From: Bacteroidota bacterium
GTDB taxonomy: Bacteria > Bacteroidota > Bacteroidia > Bacteroidales > CAIWKO01
NCBI GenBank assembly: GCA_037133915.1
Contig: JBAXND010000045.1
Location: 1-36,295, forward strand
Reading direction: 5' to 3'
DNA length: 36,295 nt
The notes beneath the pieces are model-generated. The model saw only the letters and a list, made by a program, of their open reading frames with translations. It was not told the origin of the DNA and ran no database searches. The position numbers and the translations under genes were made by a program. Numbering within the stretch: position 1 is the first letter of the stretch; every line of letters starts with the position of its first letter. Shown here piece by piece: positions 1-6,573 of this stretch.

Positions 1-1
1 G

Positions 2-103
2 ATAAACCGCGATGCACTTGGTTTTGCTGAAGGCGTGTATTTGCTCAGAATTGTGATTAATGAAGATGTGACTGTGATGAGGATAGTGAGAATGAAGGGA
101 TAA
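2..103 (+). CDS. 3' end of a T9SS-exported protein (C-terminal sorting domain)
   Basis: Only the last 33 codons are in the window, and the 5' end lies outside it. The peptide ends GVYLLRIVINEDVTVMRIVR followed by MKG and a stop. This is the pattern of a type A T9SS C-terminal sorting domain: a G-[VI]-Y-hydrophobic strand, a turn, then a strand ending in basic residues. Such domains carry proteins across the outer membrane and are normally cleaved by PorU. The function of the missing N-terminal part cannot be judged. Confidence is high that this is coding and moderate that it is a sorting domain, because only the last strands are visible. Confidence 0.7.
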   Translation: MNRDALGFAEGVYLLRIVINEDVTVMRIVRMKG

Positions 104-286
104 AAATGGAGCGGGGGACATTCCTGCCCCCCTAGTCTCCGGGTTTAACGCCCTTTCAGGCTCGTGTACCTACTGAACATCCTGGATGAACACGGGTACC
201 TCTAAGTTGTTTTAGTTTTGTTAGTTTTTCAGTTGTTCTTGTGTCTGTTTCTTTGTAATTATTTTTGGGTTTATAATTGGTTCCGT
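104..286. other. Convergent intergenic region, no clear element
   Basis: This 183-bp stretch separates the plus-strand T9SS gene end from the minus-strand gene ending at 287. It has a C-run near 127 and a T-rich half (about 205-270). I could not find a convincing stem followed by a T-run, so no terminator is called. Confidence 0.4.
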
Positions 287-784
287 TTATTCGTTGCCGG
301 TTCCCATTGAAAGGGGCTGTGTGTTTTCTACCTTTACACCTATTGCCTGACTGTAAAGAATACCATCTGAACGGTATTGTTTAATCCTGTAGTAAGATTG
401 ATCTGCAAGCGGCTTCTCATCTTTTGAGCAATAGAGTAATTCCATGCTTGAACCCGGTGTTCCGATTCCGTCTTTGTAACTGATGGCTTCGTAAGTTTGT
501 CCGTCAGATGAACGTTCAACGGCGTATACGCTGTTGGCGGTTTCACCTTTCATTTTCCAGTTCAGGTAAACGGTTCCTTCGGCCAATGTAGCAGTAAATG
601 CAGTCATTGAGCGAATCGCCGACGGATTTTCATCGGTATTACCTGTGTTTACAACGGCATTATTATTCACCGGTGCCTGTGCACTACAGGTAATCGTAAA
701 TATGAATAAGGCCGCGAATAACATGGCTGCACTTTTGAAAATGCTTTTGCCTGTTTTTTTCGTTTTTGTTGTCATCGTTTTCAT
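287..784 (-). CDS. Small secreted protein with a fibronectin-III-like strand pattern
   Basis: The 165-aa product begins with a basic stretch (residues 1-14) and a hydrophobic core (about 17-33) ending in CSAQA, a good signal peptidase I site. After a Asn/Thr-rich linker, residues about 60-155 read like the FN3-like domain that precedes the sorting domain in many T9SS cargo proteins: VYLNW, then VERSSDG, then YYRIKQYRSDG and a final YSQAIGV strand. The chain then stops at GTGNE, so the C-terminal sorting domain usual for that arrangement is absent. It may stay periplasmic or may be a shortened relative of such a protein. The gene lies 44 bp downstream of the 829-1059 gene on the same strand and may be co-transcribed with it. 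Exact function unknown. Confidence 0.75.
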   Translation of the reverse strand: MKTMTTKTKKTGKSIFKSAAMLFAALFIFTITCSAQAPVNNNAVVNTGNTDENPSAIRSMTAFTATLAEGTVYLNWKMKGETANSVYAVERSSDGQTYEAISYKDGIGTPGSSMELLYCSKDEKPLADQSYYRIKQYRSDGILYSQAIGVKVENTQPLSMGTGNE

Positions 785-828
785 AATTATAAGGTATTAG
801 ATTATTTTCTATTGAGTCTATTTACAGT

Positions 829-1059
829 TTAGTTGTTTATTCTTTCAAGAACTGCCAGATACGACAAGTGTTTATTTTTGTCTGTTACCATGAAATATTC
901 TGCATCGGACCCCAAGTAAGGCAGTTTGTTCAGTGGTAAAGTTAATATCCGGCATTTCAAATTACTTTCAATCATTTTACGCTGCGGACCGATAATTACA
1001 TTGAATCTTTCTTCGCAATTAAGGCTCTTTAAAAATTTTATGATTATCAGTTCGTCCAT
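829..1059 (-). CDS. Small hypothetical protein
   Basis: The 76-aa reading frame starts at ATG 1059. An extension to TTG at 1068 is open but less likely, because a promoter-like element ends only 11 bases upstream of it. The product starts MDELIIIKFLKSLN, has no signal peptide or membrane segment and looks like a small soluble alpha/beta protein. I do not recognise its family. Support for it being real is a TTG-N21-TAATTTTG promoter placed right upstream and a position in line with other small minus-strand genes. The opposite strand is also open, but that frame reads as a shadow. Confidence 0.5.
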   Translation of the reverse strand: MDELIIIKFLKSLNCEERFNVIIGPQRKMIESNLKCRILTLPLNKLPYLGSDAEYFMVTDKNKHLSYLAVLERINN

Positions 1060-1079
1060 TTCATTCAAACTTTATGATA

Positions 1080-1111
1080 CAAAATTACTACTATCAGTCT
1101 GCCGGTTTCAA
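1080..1111 (-). promoter_or_regulatory. Bacteroidota-type promoter for the 829-1059 gene
   Basis: Read on the minus strand there is TTG (1111-1109), a 21-base spacer and TAATTTTG (1087-1080). This fits the Bacteroidota sigma-ABfr consensus of TTG/TTTG about 19-21 bases before TAnnTTTG. The start codon at 1059 is about 20 bases downstream of the -7 box, giving a very short leader. Confidence 0.5.
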
Positions 1112-1177
1112 GCGCTATATGCCCTGTTTTTTTATAGGTCAATTAACCTGCTTTTTCATGTGCTGATTAACCTGATT

Positions 1178-1375
1178 TTAATTATCGCCGACTTTCTTTA
1201 ACTTTATCATATTCTGTTGCAGCCGCTTATATTCAATCGCGTTGTCGCTACACCACGCCTGAAAGCTCACTTGCGGGTTCACATTATAGTTGAAGTCATT
1301 CAGCAAGCGATCTTCTTTACATATAAGGCTTTCTCTGCTGCTCAGCACTATTAGTATAATTTCCCTGTAGCCCAT
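1178..1375 (-). CDS. Small FxxWC-family protein (paralogue of 1860-2063 product)
   Basis: This 65-aa product aligns without gaps over its first 47 residues with the 67-aa product of the gene at 1860-2063. Shared positions include M1, Y3-R4, an acidic residue at 5, I7, L11, R14, S16, E21, L24, D27-F28, P34, F38, W41-C42 and I47. The C-terminal 18 residues are charged and diverge. There is no signal peptide or membrane helix. The family is unknown to me. The predicted helical N-terminal half with a conserved FxxWC end could be a protein-interaction or small DNA-binding module, but that is only a guess. It has its own promoter-like element at 1473-1504, whereas its paralogue sits at the end of a sensor-kinase/response-regulator operon. 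Confidence 0.65.
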   Translation of the reverse strand: MGYREIILIVLSSRESLICKEDRLLNDFNYNVNPQVSFQAWCSDNAIEYKRLQQNMIKLKKVGDN

Positions 1376-1472
1376 TGTTTTAGTCTTTTAAGTTTATCGT
1401 TCAGTTCACTCAGTATGCCAGAAAATTTTGAGTATAATGCTGACTTCAATTCATTACACGTATTCGATAAAG

Positions 1473-1504
1473 CAAAATTACAACAGAGTCATTGCCCATA
1501 TCAA
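1473..1504 (-). promoter_or_regulatory. Bacteroidota-type promoter for the 1178-1375 gene
   Basis: On the minus strand TTG (1504-1502) is followed after 21 bases by TAATTTTG (1480-1473). The two boxes and the spacer length are identical to the element in front of the 829-1059 gene. The predicted leader is about 90 bases. The match to the Bacteroidota TAnnTTTG promoter is seen directly; activity is inferred. Confidence 0.5.
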
Positions 1505-1788
1505 GGCTCGAAACACCTGATTTTTTATGCTGAAAAAGGTGGTTTAAGACAGGACATTTGACTTATAAATTTCAAGCAAGTTATTTATCAATCAATATCA
1601 AAATCTCATACAATCCTTTAATAACAGGACTTTCAAGATCATAAAAGAAATTTGCAGCGGAAATAAAATAAGTCAAATTTGCCGTGAAGCAAAATGCCTT
1701 AGTATTGCCCATTGAGATGAGATTGAATAAAAAAATGCATGAATCAGTAATGTGTTACACTGAATCAGAAAAGAGAAAATTATGATAA

Positions 1789-1824
1789 TAAAAAATCCTG
1801 CCGTCTTAGGTAATCGGCAGGATT
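1789..1824 (-). terminator. Rho-independent terminator of the signalling block
   Basis: A perfect 10-bp stem, AATCCTGCCG / CGGCAGGATT (1794-1803 and 1815-1824), encloses an 11-base loop. On the minus strand the stem is followed at once by a T-run, seen as the A-run 1789-1795 on the plus strand. It lies 36 bases past the stop codon of the 1860-2063 gene and should end the kinase/regulator transcript. Confidence 0.85.
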
Positions 1825-1859
1825 GATACAAATATACTATTGTAAAAATTTCGAATCTA

Positions 1860-2063
1860 CTAGTGAACGGGAGGATCGAGTGTTAGTGTAATTGAGTTCT
1901 CATCGTTGTTTTTTTCAACTTTGATATGATGTAGTTTGCACCATTTGGCAAACCCGGCATCCGGGTCAGGAAGGTTAGCGAAATCCGCCATCAGGGCGCT
2001 TTCTATAACATTCATACTTCCTCTTGTCTTGAGCAACTTTACAATCAGATCCCTGTAATTCAT
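1860..2063 (-). CDS. Small FxxWC-family protein at the end of the kinase operon
   Basis: This is a 67-aa product of unknown function. The frame is open further upstream to 2144, but that would overlap the response regulator. The ATG at 2063 lies 20 bases after the regulator stop, has a purine-rich GGGGGA sequence a few bases upstream, and gives an N-terminus matching the paralogue at 1178-1375. Conserved features are YRD at 3-5, R14, S16, DF at 27-28 and FAKWC at 38-42. The tail ENSITLTLDPPVH resembles a beta strand. Gene order (kinase, regulator, this gene, terminator) argues that it acts in, or is controlled with, that two-component pathway. Its biochemical role cannot be stated. Confidence 0.7.
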   Translation of the reverse strand: MNYRDLIVKLLKTRGSMNVIESALMADFANLPDPDAGFAKWCKLHHIKVEKNNDENSITLTLDPPVH

Positions 2064-2083
2064 CGTCCCCCAAAATAATAAAA

Positions 2084-2740
2084 CTACATTTGAATAAGAC
2101 CATTTTTGATGGCGTAGCTCACCAAACCTGCGGTATTCTTGCAACCTGTTTTTTCAAGCAGGTTATTTCGGTGGCCGCCGGCAGTGCGTGGGCTGATGAA
2201 GCAAACCTCTGCAATTTCTTTATTTGTATATCCTTTGCAAAGATATTGGAGTATCTCAACTTCTCTTTTGGTGAGCTTTTCCATCATGCCGTCCTTCTCC
2301 TCATCCGATGCTTTTTTGCGCATAAAAGAGCTGGTAAGTGCCGGCAATAGCTCTGTTGAGAAATAGTTTTTATCCTGAGCCACCATGGTAATCGCTTTGC
2401 GAAGTTCATCTTCCTCCACATTTTTAAGCAGAAAACCTCTGATTCCAGCTTCGAGCATCTTAACAAGGTACTCTTCTTCTCCAAACATGGATAACACCAA
2501 AATCTTCAGCTTAGGATATTTCTGCGCGGCAATACGGGTAGCTTCAATGCCATCCATCACGGGCATTTTGATATCCATGAGTACGATATCCGGAAATTTT
2601 TTTGCTACAAAATCCAAAAACTCCTGTCCGTTTGCAGCTTCACCAATTATTTCCACCTCCGGCATATCCTGCAATAGCAGCGTAAGCCCGCCTCTGAAGA
2701 TAACCTGATCCTCAACAATGAGTATCCTGATCTTTTCCAT
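2084..2740 (-). CDS. NarL/FixJ-type response regulator (REC + LuxR HTH)
   Basis: This 218-aa transcriptional regulator has the usual family length. The receiver domain spans about residues 4-120, with the acidic pocket E10-D11, phospho-acceptor D56 in IVLMDIKMP, a switch Ser in LVLSMF and the conserved Lys in GFLLKN. A LuxR-type helix-turn-helix follows at about 150-212 (LTKREVEILQYLCKGYTNKE, then SPRTAGGHRNNLLEKTG). The residues after SPRTA are GGHR, where relatives often have V-x-x-HR. It lies 69 bp downstream of the 1243-aa kinase, whose HisKA_3 domain is the type that pairs with NarL-like regulators, so that kinase is the likely partner. It is the only DNA-binding regulator in the signalling block and ends 20 bp before the small FxxWC gene. 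Confidence 0.93.
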   Translation of the reverse strand: MEKIRILIVEDQVIFRGGLTLLLQDMPEVEIIGEAANGQEFLDFVAKKFPDIVLMDIKMPVMDGIEATRIAAQKYPKLKILVLSMFGEEEYLVKMLEAGIRGFLLKNVEEDELRKAITMVAQDKNYFSTELLPALTSSFMRKKASDEEKDGMMEKLTKREVEILQYLCKGYTNKEIAEVCFISPRTAGGHRNNLLEKTGCKNTAGLVSYAIKNGLIQM

Positions 2741-2809
2741 ATAATCTGTTTTTATAATTTGACTTCAGCTAATATAATAATCATTAATCGTTCAAAGATA
2801 CAATAATAT

Positions 2810-5800
2810 TTAATTCTTGTCACTTGGTGCATGAACCACCTCAATATCTACCCTGGTTCCTTTTCCGGGTGTACTTATATAATCAACTATTCCATTCAGA
2901 GATTTTACCCGGGCAAACAAATTTTTTACGCCCATTCCTGAATAATTTGATGCCAGTATGCCTTCAATATCAAAGCCTTTACCGTTATCTTCATAATGCA
3001 GCAGTAGTTTTTTCCCTTTGAGTGATAACTTTATTTTAATTGAACTTGCCTCAGCGTACTTCATCGTATTGTTAATCAGCTCCAGCAAAATCCGGTATAA
3101 ATTTATCTCAATAATTTTATCAAAGCGTGGGAATTTTGCCGGGGAATCAAATTCAATCAGTCCGGGACGTGTGATATTGATTTTATCGACAAACAGTTTA
3201 GCCGCTGTTACAAGGCCAAAATCGCTGAGCACATTGGGAGTCAGCGTATTTACAAAAAGGCGAATATTGGTAACTGCTTCATGCACCAGTTTTTTTAATT
3301 GCTCCAGATAGGCTTCTTTCTGTTCTTTCGTCTTTTCGGGCTTTTGCAGCATCGTTACATAAATATTTATCGTAGCCAACAGGGCGCCCAGGCCGTCGTG
3401 CAACTCTTCGGCAAATGATTTCTTCTCACGTTCTTCGGTTTCAATAATTTTACTGAGCACCTGATTCTGAAACAAAATATTTTGTGTAATATTTCGTGCA
3501 ATGCCGAATAATTCAAGCGGCTTATCATTGTAATAAGTAATGGAAAAGCTAAGCTGGAAGGATAAAATATTACCGTTACGCGCAAACATTTCAATTTCTT
3601 CGGAACAGTATTTCTCTTTTACGCTGTATGCTTTATTCAGGCTGTTTTTCAATTTCCTGTACGATTCGGCAGTAAGAATGGTTTGCAGCTTTGTACTGGG
3701 TGTAATTTTTCCCGTAATCAGCTTTTCGCCGATAGGATTGATAGATTTCAGTGCTTCTTTGCTATCGAAGGTAAAAATAACATCATTATTTTTCTCAAAC
3801 AGGCTTCTGAAGCGGTTTTCACTTTGTTTAAGCGCGGTAACAATATTACGCTTATTGATGGCAACGGCAGCCTGACTGATGAGCGTTTCGAGTATCAGTC
3901 GGTTTATGAGCTTGTCCTTGGGATTTACGATAATGAGCGCACCAAACAGTTGATTATTGTCAACCAAACCGGCATTATAAACATCTTTATCGCGAATAAA
4001 TTCTGCGAAGGAATCAGTAATATCTTTTTTCGATGCGATGCTGCTGATGGTTTTCGGCCAGTTTTGCTTGTCGAGTTTGCCTTTATACAGAAAATCGTAC
4101 ACAGAATCGGGCACATCAAACAATAAATCATGAATATGGATACCGCTAAAACTTCCGTCTTTGTTTTTGCCTGCTCCAACAAGGGCTTCGCCCTTCATTA
4201 TTTTCGTATCTTTTTCATATGAAGCAACAATTACGGTAGCGTCGGGCGCTAAATCATACACCTTGCGCCCGATAAAGGCGCCCATATCTTCTTCATGTTT
4301 GAGCTGCACGAAACCCATGGCCGTTTTCGAGAGCATTTCCAGCGTTTTAAGATGTTTTACTTCCTCTGCCCTGGCTTTTTTCAAATTTTCAATATCCTGC
4401 ATACGCTTCATCGCAATGCCGATACTGGAGGCAATTTCTTCGTAGAACTTTATAATCTCACCGGTAAATTGCCTTGGCCGATGATCGTTTAGTTGTAATA
4501 TGCCAATAATTTCGCCTCCGCTTTTCAGCGGTATCATGGCCATAGATTCAAAACCTTCGTGAATACAATGCCCACGTAAATCACCTTTAAATTGCAATTC
4601 TTCTTTTATGCTGTCAAACTCTTCCAAACTATTCAGCATAAAACTGCCGCCATTAGTATATACAGGCAAGCTGTCGTCCGTAAATCCGCTGATTACGTTT
4701 CCGCAAAGACAGTCAAGGTAAACACAACCTCTTTCATCACGCACAATTTCATTATCCTTATTGTGAGTAATAAGCGTCGCGAAATTTTCTTTATAACCTT
4801 GAGGGTAACCGCTAAAAGCATGAAACGGGTAATCCTCCCCTTCTTTCAGTCTGATACCTACAGCTTCAATACCCGTTGATTCCTGTATCAGCTCCAGAAT
4901 GGTTTCAATAATTTTCTGCTGCTCTTCGGGCTGATTTAATAAGTTAAGTATACTGGCAACGAGTTTCTGGTTGCGTTCACTAATTTTACGTGAACTTATA
5001 TCGCGTGCCAGACCGTACAAACCAATAATATTCTCATTTTCATTTCTCACAAAGCTCACATTGCATTCCATGGGAACAATGTGACCGTCTTTATGATAGT
5101 AATCTATTTCAATAATTACAGAACGCTCCTTATCTGTTTCAGCCTGCTGATCGTACATCATCTCCATAGCGAGAAGTGCTGTGGCTTTTTTATGTGACTC
5201 GGGCGTCATCATTGTCAGCGGATCCTGCTGCAACCGTTCTCCGACAGTAAAGCCCAACACTTTTTTTACTGAAGGGCTGACATACGTCGTGTTGAAATTA
5301 AGGTCTGTTGTCCACACCATATCGCGCATGCGCTCAGCCAAAAAGCGAAATTTCTGTTCGCTTAAGCCAAGCAATTCGTGGGCTTTGCGCCTTTCAGTGA
5401 TATCATCAAAGGCAACAGCAAATTTGCCCGGTTCCGGAGCGTATGCACGTACGTCAAAATATTTTTTTAAATCCGATGAATAGTTCTCGAACTCCATAGG
5501 CCTGCCGGTGAGTGCCACCGAACCGTAGGCATCAAGCCAGTATTGTTCAATATTTGGCAGCACAGCTTTTGCAGTTTTACCAATAACATCAACGGCTTTC
5601 AATCCTGTATGCTTTTCAAAAGCAGGATTCACATCCAGAAACGTATAATCAACAGGAACGCCATTTTCATCAAGAATAATCTCGTGTAATGAAAAAGCGC
5701 TCAGCATTTCCGAAAACAGCAATCTGTATTTTTCTTCGCTCTTTCGGATGACTTCTTCATCGAGTTTTCGTTTGCTGATATCTCTGAGAATGGCAAGCAA

Positions 5801-6541
5801 CATGCTTTTTCCTTCCATCATCAGCGGGCTCAGCGAAATATCCACGTAAGTATTATTCCCTGAAGCATTCTTTAATACCCATTCAAAATGTTGTGGAGAA
5901 CCGCTCAGAGCTTTATTCATCCAAACGGTGGCGGCATCCTCAGAGTTCTGCCCGTCGGGCTGCATTTTTGGTGAAAGTTCATAAGGAGTGCAGCCAACCA
6001 CTTCTTCTTTAGTCAAACCGAATAATTCAAGTGTCATACGGTTGCAGTCGGCAATATGGTTATTGTCGAGCAAAAAGATGGCATCGTCAGCCGCTTCGAA
6101 AAGTATTCGGTATTGTTCTCTTTTAAAGTCTAGTTCTTTTTCAATATTCGCTTTTTCTTTACGCAACGCGGCATCTCGTAACTCCCGTTCTATTACCGGA
6201 CCTATGCGTGAAAGTTTTCCTTTAAGTAAAAAATCGGTTGCACCGGCTTTCATCGCCTCTACGGCAGTTTCTTCACCGGCTTTCCCCGATACCATAATAC
6301 ACGGCAGGTCGGCCGAAAAAGCGCGTACAACCTGAATTGCTCTGATACCGCTAAACTGCGGAAGAACATAATCGGCAAAAACGATATCCCACGATTGGGC
6401 TTTTAGTGCGGCCTGCAAATCGGCTTCAGTATCAACCCTGCGACTGCTGAGAACATACCCGGCTTTTCGAATCTCACGCAATAGAAGCATTGCGTCATCT
6501 TCCATATCCTCAATCACAAGAACTCTTAATGAATTTTCCAT
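2810..6541 (-). CDS. Hybrid multi-sensor histidine kinase (REC-PAS3-GAF2-PAS-HisKA_3-HATPase)
   Basis: This 1243-aa cytoplasmic protein has no signal peptide or membrane helix. Domains in order: receiver at 5-120 (E11-D12, phospho-acceptor D57, Lys in DFLLKG); PAS domains at about 140-258, 268-385 and 392-515; GAF at about 530-715; a second GAF-like region at about 730-895; PAS at about 905-1020; HisKA_3 dimerisation domain with phospho-His H1048 in ELHDGLG; and HATPase_c with N-box N1157/N1158, G1 box DNGKGFD (about 1185-1191) and G2 GMGVKNL. The first GAF has C606, C611, C613 and C659, which could bind a metal or sense redox state. HisKA_3 kinases pair with NarL-type regulators, and one lies 69 bp downstream. 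The N-terminal receiver suggests input from another kinase, perhaps one encoded upstream. The gap to the preceding gene is 32 bp. Confidence 0.92.
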   Translation of the reverse strand: MENSLRVLVIEDMEDDAMLLLREIRKAGYVLSSRRVDTEADLQAALKAQSWDIVFADYVLPQFSGIRAIQVVRAFSADLPCIMVSGKAGEETAVEAMKAGATDFLLKGKLSRIGPVIERELRDAALRKEKANIEKELDFKREQYRILFEAADDAIFLLDNNHIADCNRMTLELFGLTKEEVVGCTPYELSPKMQPDGQNSEDAATVWMNKALSGSPQHFEWVLKNASGNNTYVDISLSPLMMEGKSMLLAILRDISKRKLDEEVIRKSEEKYRLLFSEMLSAFSLHEIILDENGVPVDYTFLDVNPAFEKHTGLKAVDVIGKTAKAVLPNIEQYWLDAYGSVALTGRPMEFENYSSDLKKYFDVRAYAPEPGKFAVAFDDITERRKAHELLGLSEQKFRFLAERMRDMVWTTDLNFNTTYVSPSVKKVLGFTVGERLQQDPLTMMTPESHKKATALLAMEMMYDQQAETDKERSVIIEIDYYHKDGHIVPMECNVSFVRNENENIIGLYGLARDISSRKISERNQKLVASILNLLNQPEEQQKIIETILELIQESTGIEAVGIRLKEGEDYPFHAFSGYPQGYKENFATLITHNKDNEIVRDERGCVYLDCLCGNVISGFTDDSLPVYTNGGSFMLNSLEEFDSIKEELQFKGDLRGHCIHEGFESMAMIPLKSGGEIIGILQLNDHRPRQFTGEIIKFYEEIASSIGIAMKRMQDIENLKKARAEEVKHLKTLEMLSKTAMGFVQLKHEEDMGAFIGRKVYDLAPDATVIVASYEKDTKIMKGEALVGAGKNKDGSFSGIHIHDLLFDVPDSVYDFLYKGKLDKQNWPKTISSIASKKDITDSFAEFIRDKDVYNAGLVDNNQLFGALIIVNPKDKLINRLILETLISQAAVAINKRNIVTALKQSENRFRSLFEKNNDVIFTFDSKEALKSINPIGEKLITGKITPSTKLQTILTAESYRKLKNSLNKAYSVKEKYCSEEIEMFARNGNILSFQLSFSITYYNDKPLELFGIARNITQNILFQNQVLSKIIETEEREKKSFAEELHDGLGALLATINIYVTMLQKPEKTKEQKEAYLEQLKKLVHEAVTNIRLFVNTLTPNVLSDFGLVTAAKLFVDKINITRPGLIEFDSPAKFPRFDKIIEINLYRILLELINNTMKYAEASSIKIKLSLKGKKLLLHYEDNGKGFDIEGILASNYSGMGVKNLFARVKSLNGIVDYISTPGKGTRVDIEVVHAPSDKN

Positions 6542-6573
6542 GCAAAACCTGTTATTTTTTTCCCAAATTTACG

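Larger units (their letters stand above)
1376..1859. other. 484-bp intergenic region
   Basis: This AT-rich stretch holds a promoter-like element (1473-1504) for the gene at 1178-1375 and the terminator (1789-1824) of the minus-strand signalling block. The rest, about 1505-1788, shows no convincing reading frame, repeat or RNA structure. Confidence 0.5.

Noticed and set aside
926..1201. 91-aa plus-strand frame opposite the 829-1059 gene
   Set aside because: It is antisense to a frame with a better promoter and extends across the promoter into the next gene's end; no domain is recognised.
2064..2144. N-terminal extension of the 1860-2063 product
   Set aside because: It would overlap the response-regulator gene, lacks similarity to the paralogue, and a better ATG with a purine-rich upstream sequence is at 2063.
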